Source: Collinsella aerofaciens (GTDB taxonomy: Bacteria; Actinomycetota; Coriobacteriia; Coriobacteriales; Coriobacteriaceae). From it: a stretch of DNA of 35,295 nucleotides. Location of the stretch: contig NZ_JADMOP010000017.1 of the NCBI RefSeq assembly GCF_015558785.1, positions 1-35,295 of the forward strand. The letters are read 5' to 3'. The notes beneath the pieces were generated by a model that saw nothing but the letters and a program-made list of their open reading frames with translations, made no database searches and was not told the DNA's origin. This document shows, one piece after another, positions 7,206-14,840 of the stretch (within the stretch, counting starts at the first letter, position 1; each line of letters opens with the position of its first letter). Position numbers and translations under genes: made by a program.

Positions 7206-7238
7206 GGATGGCAAGCAGATCCCGGTGAAGGGAGCGCC

Positions 7239-8048
7239 ATGCAGCGCGTTTGGAGAACGGTTACCGGCTTTTACCATGTCTGTGCCCGCGGTACGGGCAA
7301 GCGGCTCATCTTTGAGGGCGATGACGACCGGTGGGAGTTTTTGGAGCTGATGCGCGAGTGCTGTCGCGAGGAGGGCGTGACGGTTATCGCCTGGTGCCTT
7401 ATGGGCAATCACGTGCATTTGGTGCTTGCAGATTACGAGGACAGGATGAGCGCGGCAATGCACCGGCTGCTTTTGACGTACGCGCGGCGGTTCAATAAGC
7501 GCACGGGGCGCACAGGCCATCTGTTCCAAAACCGTTTTGACCGGCGCTCGCTCGATACCGACTGGCAGGTGATGGAGGCTATTCGCTCTGTACACGCCGA
7601 TCCGCAGGAGGTGGGCGTTAGCCTAATCGAGCGTTATCCCTGGAGCAGCTTTCCGGAACATCTACGCGCTTACGACGGTGATGTGGCCGATGCCGCGAGG
7701 GGATTTTCTGATCCTTCTTGCGTGCTTGAGCTTTTTGGCTCTGCCGAGGGCTTTATTGCCTATTCGCTTTCGACGCCCGACGGCAGTGAGCCAGCGCTGT
7801 GCGATATGAAAGAGACGGAGTGGGAACGCCACGCCTTTGCCGACAAGATGGCGAAGAGCCTCGGGGTTCCGCTCAACGAACTCAAGACCGTTGCGCCCTC
7901 GCGGCGAGACAGAATCATTTTCGCTCTGCACGATGGCGGCTACACGGTGCGCGAGGTCGAACGGTATACGGGAATCAGCAAGAGTACCGTATCTCGTATC
8001 GTGCGCGCTTATGCGCGGGTGAAGGCCCAGGCTGAGCTCTCGGAATAG
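7239..8048 (+). CDS. IS200/RAYT-like protein with HUH motif and C-terminal helix-turn-helix
   Basis: A 269-residue protein. Residues 1-140 form a Y1-transposase (IS200-like, REP-associated) domain with the HUH pair in MGNHVHLVL (H58, H60) and the family block YARRFNKRTGRTGHLFQNRF (81-100). Where RAYT proteins carry the nucleophilic tyrosine in a YIxxNP motif, this protein reads RSVHADP (116-122), so the tyrosine position appears to be S117. The C-terminal part contains a helix-turn-helix, YTVREVERYTGISKSTVSRI. The start at 7239 follows GAAGGGAG; the open frame further upstream looks non-coding. It may be a domesticated DNA-binding protein rather than an active transposase. No terminal repeats were recognised. 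Confidence 0.8.
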   Translation: MQRVWRTVTGFYHVCARGTGKRLIFEGDDDRWEFLELMRECCREEGVTVIAWCLMGNHVHLVLADYEDRMSAAMHRLLLTYARRFNKRTGRTGHLFQNRFDRRSLDTDWQVMEAIRSVHADPQEVGVSLIERYPWSSFPEHLRAYDGDVADAARGFSDPSCVLELFGSAEGFIAYSLSTPDGSEPALCDMKETEWERHAFADKMAKSLGVPLNELKTVAPSRRDRIIFALHDGGYTVREVERYTGISKSTVSRIVRAYARVKAQAELSE

Positions 8049-8052
8049 AAAA

Positions 8053-8085
8053 TGGCCGAACCACTCTTGTCAAGCGATTCGGCCA
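8053..8085 (-). terminator. Hairpin between convergent IS200-like and suf genes
   Basis: TGGCCGAA (8053-8060) pairs perfectly with TTCGGCCA (8078-8085). On the minus strand it is followed by TTTTC and probably ends suf transcription. On the plus strand it sits just after the IS200-like stop but lacks a T-run. Confidence 0.6.
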
Positions 8086-8103
8086 ACAAAAATCTTAAGA
8101 TTT

Positions 8104-8132
8104 GGGACAAGTTCTACTGATTATTTTGTCCC
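8104..8132. repeat. GGGACAA/TTGTCCC dyad over the sufU stop codon
   Basis: Arms GGGACAA (8104-8110) and TTGTCCC (8126-8132) flank the last codons and stop of sufU. The same arms, again preceded by TTT, occur upstream of the Rrf2 gene at 13532-13557. Confidence 0.55.
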
Positions 8133-8548
8133 GTGAGCATGCCGTCGAGGGTGCGCCAGGCGAGCTCGGCGCATTTGACGCGGGCGGGCATGTGCGAGAT
8201 GTCCTGGAGCTGGGCGGCTTCGTCCAGGTCTTCCAGGTCCTCCTCGGAGAGCTGCTCGCCGCGGATCATGGCAAGGAAGAGCTCTGCTAGGCGGCGAGCT
8301 TCCTCGACGGTCTCGCCGGTGATGAGGTCGGCCATGATGTCGGCACTGGCCTGGCTGATGGCGCAGCCGTGGCCGGTAAAGGAGGCCTCCTCGATCACGT
8401 TGTTCTCGACACGTAGCTGCAGGGTGAGCTCGTCTCCGCAGCTGGGGTTGATGCCGTCGTGCTCGTGCGTGGGAGCATCCATCTCGTACTTATAGTCGGG
8501 GTGCGAGTTGTGCTCCATAAATGTGGTGGAGGTGTACAGATTACCCAT
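8114..8548 (-). CDS. sufU: SufU iron-sulfur cluster assembly protein
   Basis: A 144-residue SufU. It accepts persulfide sulfur from SufS and passes it on to the SufBCD machine, or acts as scaffold. The zinc/cysteine ligands of the family are present: C37 and D39 in SCGDEL, C62 in GHGCAISQASADIM, and C126 in RVKCAELAW. The SufU-specific insertion between the second and third cysteine (about 75-118, acidic) is present, which separates it from IscU. The start is set at 8548, within the last codons of sufS (8-base overlap, ATGGGTAA), so the two are translationally coupled. It is the last gene of the operon. Confidence 0.95.
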   Translation of the reverse strand: MGNLYTSTTFMEHNSHPDYKYEMDAPTHEHDGINPSCGDELTLQLRVENNVIEEASFTGHGCAISQASADIMADLITGETVEEARRLAELFLAMIRGEQLSEEDLEDLDEAAQLQDISHMPARVKCAELAWRTLDGMLTGQNNQ

Positions 8549-9866
8549 TGAACGTGCTCCAAACGTGATGCAGACCGGCGATGAACTTGTCGATGTCGGC
8601 CTTGTCGTTGTAGAAGGCCACGCTGGCGCGGCAGCAGGCAAGGTTCTCGACGCCCAGCCAGGTAAGCAGCGGCTGCGCGCAGTGGTGGCCGGCGCGGATG
8701 CAGACGCCGTCCATGTCCATGATGCTCGCGACGTCGTGCGGATGGATGCCCTTGACGTTAAAGCTCACAACGCCGTGGTGGTTGTCCCAATAGATGGAGC
8801 CGATGATCTGGACAAAGTCGAGCTGCATGAGCTCGCCCATCAGGTAGTGGACGAGTGCCTTCTCACGGGTCTGGATGTTTTCGTAGCCTACCGTGTTGAC
8901 CAGGTAGTCAAGCGCCGCGCCCGTGGCGAAGATGCCGGCGGCGTCCTGCGTGCCGGCCTCGAACTTCTCGGGGACGGGCGCCCAGACGGCGTCCTGCTCG
9001 GTGACCGAGTCGATCATCTCGCCGCCGGTGAGCATGGGCGGCATGGCGTTGAGCAGGTCCATCTTGCCCCACAGCACGCCGATGCCCATGGGTCCCATGG
9101 CCTTGTGCGCGCTAAAGGCAAAGAAGTCGGCGCCCAGATCGGCCACATCGACCGGCATGTGCGGCAGCGACTGCGCGCCGTCGACGACCAGATAGCCGCC
9201 GTACTTGTGCACGAGCTTGCCGAGATTTTTGACCGGGTTCTCGACGCCCAGCACGTTAGAGACTTGACCCACGGCCAAGATCTTGGTCTTGGGACCCACC
9301 TTGGACAGAACCTCCTCGGTCGTGAGCTGACCGGTCTTGGTGGGGTAGAGGTAGACGAGCTTGGCGCCGGTCTCGCGGCAGACCTGCTGCCACGGAATCA
9401 GGTTGGAGTGGTGCTCCATGATGGTGATGACGACCTCGTCACCGGGCTCGAGCACCGTGGGTGCAAAGCTCTTGGCGACCAGGTTGAGCGACTCGCTCGT
9501 GTTGCGGGTGAAGACGACCTCGTTGGCCTGTGAGGCACCGATGAGGTCGGCGATCTGCTGGCGGACTTTCGCGATGGCGTCGGTGGCCTCGACGGACAGC
9601 GAGTACAGGCCACGCAGGGGGTTGGCGTTCATGCGCTGATAGAAGTCGCGCTCGGCGTCGAGCACGCAGGCAGGGCGCTGCGCGGTGGCGGCACTATCGA
9701 GGAAGGCGATCTCGGGGTGTTGCTGGAACAGCGGGAACTGTGCCTTGTAGGGATTGGTCTCGATGTCGACGGTAGGCCAGCCGCGCGAGGCCTCGTCGCT
9801 GGCGTCGAGCTCCATAGGCTCCGGTGCGGTACAGGTATCGCATTTAACGTGCTCGGTGTCGATCAT
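8541..9866 (-). CDS. sufS: Cysteine desulfurase SufS
   Basis: A 441-residue group II cysteine desulfurase that releases sulfur from cysteine as a protein-bound persulfide, with PLP. The PLP lysine is K255 in SAHKAMGPMGIG and the persulfide cysteine is C396 in IRAGHHCAQPLL. DSAATAQRP (57-65) and EHHSNLIPWQ (151-160) are further family blocks. An N-terminal extension of about 38 residues carries CDTC (9-12), unusual for the family and possibly a metal-binding or docking segment. The start overlaps the sufD stop as ATGA, showing tight coupling. Confidence 0.96.
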   Translation of the reverse strand: MIDTEHVKCDTCTAPEPMELDASDEASRGWPTVDIETNPYKAQFPLFQQHPEIAFLDSAATAQRPACVLDAERDFYQRMNANPLRGLYSLSVEATDAIAKVRQQIADLIGASQANEVVFTRNTSESLNLVAKSFAPTVLEPGDEVVITIMEHHSNLIPWQQVCRETGAKLVYLYPTKTGQLTTEEVLSKVGPKTKILAVGQVSNVLGVENPVKNLGKLVHKYGGYLVVDGAQSLPHMPVDVADLGADFFAFSAHKAMGPMGIGVLWGKMDLLNAMPPMLTGGEMIDSVTEQDAVWAPVPEKFEAGTQDAAGIFATGAALDYLVNTVGYENIQTREKALVHYLMGELMQLDFVQIIGSIYWDNHHGVVSFNVKGIHPHDVASIMDMDGVCIRAGHHCAQPLLTWLGVENLACCRASVAFYNDKADIDKFIAGLHHVWSTFNG

Positions 9867-11134
9867 GCGAGCTCCTCTTCAAAGTTGTCGATCAGGTTGT
9901 TGCCCAGGCGGACGACGGCGGCGCGGGTGCGCTCGTCGGTAGCGGAAAGCGCGGCGTCCTCCAGCTTGGCACGGACGAACAGGTCCTCGGCGGCGTTTTG
10001 GTCAAGGCCGCGGCAGGCGAGGTAGAACAGCTGCTCGTCGCGGACGTGGCCGATGGTGGCTCCGTGGTTGCCGGCGACGTCGTCCTCGTCGCACAGGATG
10101 ACGGGGACGGTCTTGTTGTCGACCCCCTTGTTGGCCAAAAGCACCGTCTCGCGCTCGGTGCCGGTTGCACCCTTGCAGCCGTGCACGAGGTCGATGGTGC
10201 CGCGGTAGACCTTCTTGGACGTGCCGGTCAGCACGCCGTTGGCGTCGATCTCGCACTCGGTCTTGCGACCGCGGTGGCGCAGCTCGTAGTTAAAGTCGCG
10301 CACCTGCTCTCGGGCGCCCAGGTAGTCAGTATCGATGGTGACCTTGGCGGTATCGCCCAACAGGTCGCCGGCGAGGCCGGTGGCGCTGGCACCGGCACCC
10401 AGGACGGTGTGCTGCACGTTGACGCGCGCGCCCTCGTCCAGGAACAGGCCGGTGTCGTCGAGCGCGATCCAGCTATCGTCGAGCGTCTGCGTGCAGGTCA
10501 CGTTGACGGTGGCGTACTCGTGGGCGCACACGCGTAGCACGGAGCCCACGACACCCTCGCCGGTAACGGGGGAGTCTAGGGCAATATGTAGATCGAGCGT
10601 CGACTGGGGACGGGCGACGACGTCGATGGCGGCGATGGCCGCGGCGGCATCGACAGCGCTCACGCGCACGGTAACCGTGGCGTGCTTGTATGCGGGCACA
10701 TCGATGACGATGCGCTTGGTAGCGTGGTCGGCCAGGTAGGTGTAGGCAGCCTCGCCCATGCCAGTCTCGAAGGCCTCGGCAGGGGAGAGCTCCTCCTCGA
10801 GCTTGATGGCGCCGGCCTGGTAGACGGAGGTCGCAGGCACGTCGAGTTCGGTCTCGGGCGTGATACGGGCGCGGTCGGCGGCATCGCCGGGGGCGGAGGC
10901 GCGGCGCTCGGGGAAACGCTCGGCCATAGCGTCCATGGCGGCTTCAAACGCGTCTGCCACGCCGGTAAACTGCTCGTCCAAGCCCTCGACCTCAACGGCC
11001 TCGGTGGGAGCGGCGGCAAGCTCGTCAGAGAGCTCGAGCTTGGTCTGGTTCATCTTGAGCCAACCCCAAGTGGCAGCCGGCATCGCATTGACCTGCTCAA
11101 GGATGGTAGCAGCGGTGTTGGTGGTCTGTTTCAT
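9863..11134 (-). CDS. sufD: Fe-S cluster assembly protein SufD
   Basis: A 423-residue SufD, the partner of SufB in the SufB-SufC2-SufD scaffold. The divergent alpha-helical N-terminal part (about 1-130) is followed by the beta-helix core. The C-terminal block has the family motif AGNHGATIGHVRDEQLFYLACRGL, whose histidine corresponds to the residue implicated in cluster formation at the SufB-SufD interface. The start shares one base with the sufB stop (TAATG). No disruption is seen. Confidence 0.93.
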   Translation of the reverse strand: MKQTTNTAATILEQVNAMPAATWGWLKMNQTKLELSDELAAAPTEAVEVEGLDEQFTGVADAFEAAMDAMAERFPERRASAPGDAADRARITPETELDVPATSVYQAGAIKLEEELSPAEAFETGMGEAAYTYLADHATKRIVIDVPAYKHATVTVRVSAVDAAAAIAAIDVVARPQSTLDLHIALDSPVTGEGVVGSVLRVCAHEYATVNVTCTQTLDDSWIALDDTGLFLDEGARVNVQHTVLGAGASATGLAGDLLGDTAKVTIDTDYLGAREQVRDFNYELRHRGRKTECEIDANGVLTGTSKKVYRGTIDLVHGCKGATGTERETVLLANKGVDNKTVPVILCDEDDVAGNHGATIGHVRDEQLFYLACRGLDQNAAEDLFVRAKLEDAALSATDERTRAAVVRLGNNLIDNFEEELA

Positions 11135-12546
11135 TATCCGATCGCTCCTTCCATCTCGAGCTTGATCAGGTTGTTCATCTCGACGGCGTACTCCAGCGGC
11201 AGCTCCTTGGAGACCGGGTTGGCAAAGCCGTTGACGATCATGGTACGGGCCTCTTCCTCCGAGATACCGCGGCTCATCAGGTAGAACACCTTATCGTCGC
11301 CGATGCGGCCGATGGTGGCCTCGTGGCCGATGTCGACGTTCTTGGCGCGGATGTCCATGGCGGGGATGGTGTCGGAGCGGCTTTGGTCGTCGAGCATCAG
11401 CGACTGGCAGCTCACGGTTGCCTTGGAGCCCTCAGCCTTGGGTGTCGCCACGATAGAGCTGCGGAACGTCTGGATGCCGCCGCTCTTGGAGATGCCCTTG
11501 GTCTCGACAGTTGCCGAGGTCTCGGGCGCGTTGAGCACGACCTTGCAGCCGGTATCGAGGTTCTGGCCGGCGCCGGCAAAGGTGATGCCGGTAAAGCTCG
11601 AGCGAGCGCGGCGGCCGTTGAGCACGCTCATGGGGTAGAGGTAGCCCACGTGGCTGCCGAAGGAGCCGCTGATCCACTCGATGTCGCCGTCCTCGTCCAC
11701 GCGCGCACGCTTGGTGTTGAGGTTGTACATGTTCTTGGACCAGTTCTCGATGGTCGAGTAGCGCAGGTGCGCACGCTTGCCCACAAAGAGCTCGACGGCG
11801 CCGGCGTGGAGGTTGGCCACGTTGTACTTGGGCGCGGAGCAACCCTCAATGAAGTGCAGGTCGGCGTCGTCTTCGACGATGATGAGCGTGTGCTCAAACT
11901 GGCCGGCGCCCTTGGCGTTGAGGCGGAAGTAGCTCTGCAGCGGAAAATCGAGCTTGGTGCCCTTGGGCACGTAGACAAAAGAGCCGCCCGACCACACGGC
12001 GCCGTGCAGGGCCGCAAACTTGTGGTCGGTGGGCGGGATGAGCGTCATAAACTTCTCGTGGATGAGCGGCTCCCACTGCGGATCGTGCAGGGCCTCCTCG
12101 ATGCCGGAGTAGACGATGCCCATCTTGGACGCGGTGTCCTGCATGTTGTGGTAGACGAGTTCGGAGTCGTACTGCGCGCCGACGCCTGCCAGGTAGCTGC
12201 GCTCGGCCTCGGGGATGCCCAGGCGCTCAAAGGTGTTCTTGATGTCGTCGGGCACCGACTCCCAGTCGTGCTTTTGGTCGGTGTTGGGCTTGACGTAGGT
12301 GACGATGTTGTCCATGTCCAGGCCCTCGATGGAGGGGCCCCACGTCGGGTCGGGAAAACGGTTGAAGATCTCGAGGGACTTTAAGCGCAGGTCGAGCATC
12401 CACTGCGGCTCGTCTTTCTTGGCGCTGATCTCGCGCACGATGTCGGGCGTGATGCCGGCGTCGAGGCGCTCGAATCCCTCCTCGCCATAGGTGAAGTCGT
12501 AGAGGCTGCGGTCGATGTCCGCGACCTCGGTGCGGTTCTTGGTCAT
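11134..12546 (-). CDS. sufB: Fe-S cluster assembly protein SufB
   Basis: A 470-residue SufB, the central scaffold subunit. Recognisable blocks are GAVWSGGSFVYVPKG, HFIEGCSAPKYN (a conserved cysteine region), SCQSLMLDDQSRSDTIP, and IGHEATIGRIGDDKVFYLMSRGISEEEA near the C-terminus. The length is normal for the family. It starts 12 bases after the sufC stop. The order C-B-D-S-U is the arrangement common in Gram-positive bacteria. Confidence 0.97.
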   Translation of the reverse strand: MTKNRTEVADIDRSLYDFTYGEEGFERLDAGITPDIVREISAKKDEPQWMLDLRLKSLEIFNRFPDPTWGPSIEGLDMDNIVTYVKPNTDQKHDWESVPDDIKNTFERLGIPEAERSYLAGVGAQYDSELVYHNMQDTASKMGIVYSGIEEALHDPQWEPLIHEKFMTLIPPTDHKFAALHGAVWSGGSFVYVPKGTKLDFPLQSYFRLNAKGAGQFEHTLIIVEDDADLHFIEGCSAPKYNVANLHAGAVELFVGKRAHLRYSTIENWSKNMYNLNTKRARVDEDGDIEWISGSFGSHVGYLYPMSVLNGRRARSSFTGITFAGAGQNLDTGCKVVLNAPETSATVETKGISKSGGIQTFRSSIVATPKAEGSKATVSCQSLMLDDQSRSDTIPAMDIRAKNVDIGHEATIGRIGDDKVFYLMSRGISEEEARTMIVNGFANPVSKELPLEYAVEMNNLIKLEMEGAIG

Positions 12547-12558
12547 TGCGTCGCCCCT

Positions 12559-13359
12559 TTACGCCTGCTGCTCGGCAGCGGCGGCCTCGGCCTGGGCGCG
12601 CTGCTCGGCGGCCTCGCGCTCGAAGGTCTCAAAACCGTTCTTGTCGATCCAGGGAATGAGCGAGGCGTCGTCCTCGCGTACGATGTGGCCCTTGACCATA
12701 ACGTGGACGCGGTCGACATCCAGGTGTTCCAGGATGCGCGTGTTGTGCGTGATGATGAGCATGGAGCCGTCGCAGCTCTTGCGGTACGCGTCCATGCCGT
12801 GGCTGACGGTGGACAGGGCGTCGACGTCCAGGCCGGAGTCGGTTTCGTCCAGGATGGCGAGTTTGGGCTGCAGCAGCAGAAGCTGGAGCATCTCGACCTT
12901 CTTCTTCTCGCCGCCCGAGAAACCCACGCCCAACTCGCGGTTGAGGTAGGCGGTATCCATGTTGAGCTCGGCCGCGAGCTCCTTGACGCGACGGCGGAAT
13001 TCCTTGCCCTTCATCTCCAGGCCGGGACGGCCGGCGATGCTGGCACGCAAAAAGCTCGACAGCGGCACGCCCGGAATCTCGACCGGGGCCTGGAAGCTCA
13101 GGAACAGGCCGGCGCGCGAACGCTTGTCGGTGGTGAGCTCGGTGATGTCCTGGCGGTCAAAGACGATACGGCCGTCGTTGACCGTGTAGACGGGGTCGCC
13201 CATGACCAGGTGGCCCAGGGTGGATTTGCCGGCGCCGTTGGGTCCCATCAGCACATGGGTCTCGCCGGCGGCGACGTTGAGGTTGACGTTGTGGAGGATG
13301 GTCTTCTCGTCCACGGAGGCGGTCAGACCTTCGATGGAAAGCAGCGGATTTGCGCTCAT
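12559..13359 (-). CDS. sufC: Fe-S cluster assembly ATPase SufC
   Basis: A 266-residue ABC-type ATPase that drives the SufBCD scaffold in the cytoplasm. Walker A is GPNGAGKST (39-47), the signature is FSGGEKKK (147-154), and Walker B is LAILDETDSGLD (167-178). The C-terminal tail (about 245-266) is alanine- and glutamate/glutamine-rich, beyond the usual end of SufC. The start at 13359 is chosen for the GAGAGGGA site just upstream; the in-frame ATG at 13389 reads through leader sequence. It is the first gene of the operon, about 58 bases after the estimated transcription start. Confidence 0.96.
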   Translation of the reverse strand: MSANPLLSIEGLTASVDEKTILHNVNLNVAAGETHVLMGPNGAGKSTLGHLVMGDPVYTVNDGRIVFDRQDITELTTDKRSRAGLFLSFQAPVEIPGVPLSSFLRASIAGRPGLEMKGKEFRRRVKELAAELNMDTAYLNRELGVGFSGGEKKKVEMLQLLLLQPKLAILDETDSGLDVDALSTVSHGMDAYRKSCDGSMLIITHNTRILEHLDVDRVHVMVKGHIVREDDASLIPWIDKNGFETFEREAAEQRAQAEAAAAEQQA

Positions 13360-13423
13360 GCTGTCCCTCTCTGTATATGGTGTACTCATAGGTGTACTAA
13401 ACCCTAGGAATCTTCTCGGAATA

Positions 13424-13478
13424 AAGTTACTATGGGTTCGGCGTTAGTCAAGGGAAAACCCGACTAATCCACTCGACT
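13424..13478 (-). promoter_or_regulatory. suf operon promoter with overlapping dyad
   Basis: On the minus strand TTGACT (13446-13451) and TAACTT (13424-13429) are 16 bp apart. A dyad with perfect arms TTAGTC (13444-13449) and GACTAA (13462-13467), with GGG and CCC inside, overlaps the -35 box. A further CGACT lies at 13474-13478. The position suits repression by the divergent Rrf2 regulator; the binding itself is inferred. Confidence 0.6.
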
Positions 13479-13500
13479 TTTTAGATGAGGGACATAAAAT

Positions 13501-13557
13501 CAGGTTTGTTTGCCCCGCGTGCATAGGATTTGGGACAAACAAGCCTGGTTTTGTCCC
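13501..13557 (+). promoter_or_regulatory. Two overlapping dyads upstream of the Rrf2 gene
   Basis: CAGGTTTGTTTGCCCC (13501-13516) is inverted with two mismatches at 13532-13547 (GGGACAAACAAGCCTG). The same GGGACAA (13532-13538) also pairs with TTGTCCC (13551-13557). The two stems exclude each other. They could be operator sites for autoregulation or an RNA switch in the leader. Confidence 0.5.
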
Positions 13558-13578
13558 AGTAACGATGGGAGGGTAGGT

Positions 13579-14010
13579 ATGCTCATTTCTTCTAAGGGCC
13601 GCTATGCCCTCCGACTGATGATCTATATCGCGGCGCTGGGCGACGCCGAGGGCAAGATTGCCCTGCGCGAGGTTGCCGACCGCGAGCATATCTCGCAAAA
13701 GTATCTGGAGCAGCTGGTTCGTCCGCTCATGAAGGCGGGCCTGCTTAAGAGCGTGCGCGGTAAGGGCGGTGGCTACATGATGGCCAAGGACCCGGCCGAG
13801 GTGCGTGCCGGCGACATCCTGCGTGCCGTCGAGGGCAGCACGGCTCCGGTGGCGTGCGACGGCATCGACAACAGCTGCACCCGCAGCGATTTGTGCTCGA
13901 CCGTCAAGTTCTGGCGCGGTTTGGACGACGTGATCGAAAAGTACGTCGACGGCGTGACGTTGGCCGACCTAGCCGCCGTTCCCGAGATCAACTTTGACAT
14001 TAAGCTGTAA
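13579..14010 (+). CDS. Rrf2-family transcriptional regulator, probable Fe-S sensor of the suf operon
   Basis: A 143-residue Rrf2 protein. The winged helix is at the N-terminus (LISSKGRYALRLM; EHISQKYLEQLV as recognition region; GKGGGYMMAK as wing). Three cysteines, C93, C100 and C106, fall where IscR carries its C92/C98/C104 cluster ligands, so it may bind an Fe-S cluster and read cellular Fe-S status. It is divergent from sufC and shares the control region 13360-13578. The start at 13579 is supported by GGGAGGG; upstream in-frame codons overlap the dyads. Function is inferred from family and position; it could also be called SufR- or IscR-like. Confidence 0.88.
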   Translation: MLISSKGRYALRLMIYIAALGDAEGKIALREVADREHISQKYLEQLVRPLMKAGLLKSVRGKGGGYMMAKDPAEVRAGDILRAVEGSTAPVACDGIDNSCTRSDLCSTVKFWRGLDDVIEKYVDGVTLADLAAVPEINFDIKL

Positions 14011-14019
14011 GGGCTGCAA

Positions 14020-14307
14020 ATGACATCTCTCGACAAGGTGTACAAGCAAATCGAAGTTTTTGCTCTGGAATGTGACGCCGAGAAGGTCGTGTTGTTTGGT
14101 TCTCGTGCTCGAGGCGACAACTTGCCCAAGAGCGATATTGACATCGCCGTAGCAGGTTGCCGGGATTTCGGCCGTTTCTCATATTTGATCGAGGAACATC
14201 TTGATACTCTTTTAGATGTAGATGTCGTCAATCTCGACGAGTCCCTATCGCAGCAATTGCTCGATGAGATTGCCAGGGATGGTGTGATTCTGTATGAAAA
14301 AATATGA
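14020..14307 (+). CDS. MNT-type nucleotidyltransferase, MntA-like antitoxin
   Basis: A 95-residue minimal nucleotidyltransferase. The signature GSRARGDNLPKSDIDIAV (27-44) gives the GS motif and the two metal aspartates D39 and D41; the third acidic residue is D66 or D68 in LDVDVV. In characterised HEPN/MNT pairs such proteins AMPylate and thereby silence the HEPN toxin. The gene starts nine bases after the Rrf2 stop with AAGGG as ribosome site, so cotranscription with the regulator is likely. It overlaps the next gene by 14 bases. The role as antitoxin is inferred from the family and the partner. Confidence 0.85.
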   Translation: MTSLDKVYKQIEVFALECDAEKVVLFGSRARGDNLPKSDIDIAVAGCRDFGRFSYLIEEHLDTLLDVDVVNLDESLSQQLLDEIARDGVILYEKI

Positions 14308-14713
14308 GAACTTTGTTAGCGCCTTGGCGAATCTTGAGGATGCGCCCAATCAGGATCTCAACAATGATTTTGTTCAGAGTGGATTAATTAATAAGTTCAA
14401 TCTTCAATTTGAACTGAGCTGGAAGCTCCTTAAGCGTCTGCTCGAGTATGAGGGCGCCACGCTTGCCGCGTCGGGGTCTCCTCGTGCCATCTTGAAGGAG
14501 TCGTACCGATTCTACGACTTTATTGATGAGGCGGCCTGGCTAGACATGCTCAGAGACCGCAATACGAACGTCCATATCTACGACAACAAGCTCGCTCAAG
14601 ATTTGATTCAGCGCATCTTGAACGTCTATATCCCCGCTTTCTGTCAGTTGAGGGACGGGCTGATGGAGCGATACGGCGAGCTTCTGATGGCGCCCGACGA
14701 CCAGTTTGTTTAA
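14294..14713 (+). CDS. HEPN-domain protein, HepT-like toxin (HI0074 family)
   Basis: A 139-residue helical protein of the nucleotidyltransferase substrate-binding (HI0074-type HEPN) family. The motif RNTNVHIY (89-96) fits RX4HXY, the ribonuclease motif of HepT-type toxins, in which the tyrosine (here Y96) is the residue modified by MntA. The 14-base overlap with the MNT gene fits a toxin-antitoxin pair with the antitoxin translated first. No membrane segment or signal is seen. Whether it is toxic here is untested; some HI0074 relatives may have other roles. Confidence 0.82.
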   Translation: MKKYENFVSALANLEDAPNQDLNNDFVQSGLINKFNLQFELSWKLLKRLLEYEGATLAASGSPRAILKESYRFYDFIDEAAWLDMLRDRNTNVHIYDNKLAQDLIQRILNVYIPAFCQLRDGLMERYGELLMAPDDQFV

Positions 14714-14755
14714 TTCCTTAAGATTTCGCGGAAGGTTGTTGCCGTTTACCGAGGG

Positions 14756-14788
14756 GTTGTTGTGCAACAACGGACGAGCTGCAATACT
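14756..14788 (+). promoter_or_regulatory. Promoter with palindrome before the surface-protein gene
   Basis: The dyad GTTGTTG (14756-14762), TG, CAACAAC (14765-14771) overlaps a -35-like TTGTGC (14760-14765). A 17-bp spacer leads to AATACT (14783-14788). The shorter relative GTTGCACAAC lies at 16692-16701, behind the same gene. Confidence 0.5.
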
Positions 14789-14840
14789 GATTCTATCTTT
14801 GCAAACTGCACTTTAACTACACCAATGCAGGGAGGATCTT

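Noticed and set aside
7026-7238. In-frame N-terminal extension of the IS200-like protein
   Set aside because: The residues are not like the family, the promoter-like boxes lie inside it, and GAAGGGAG supports the ATG at 7239.
11323-12384. Plus-strand open frame of 353 codons
   Set aside because: Antisense to sufB, which is complete and conserved.
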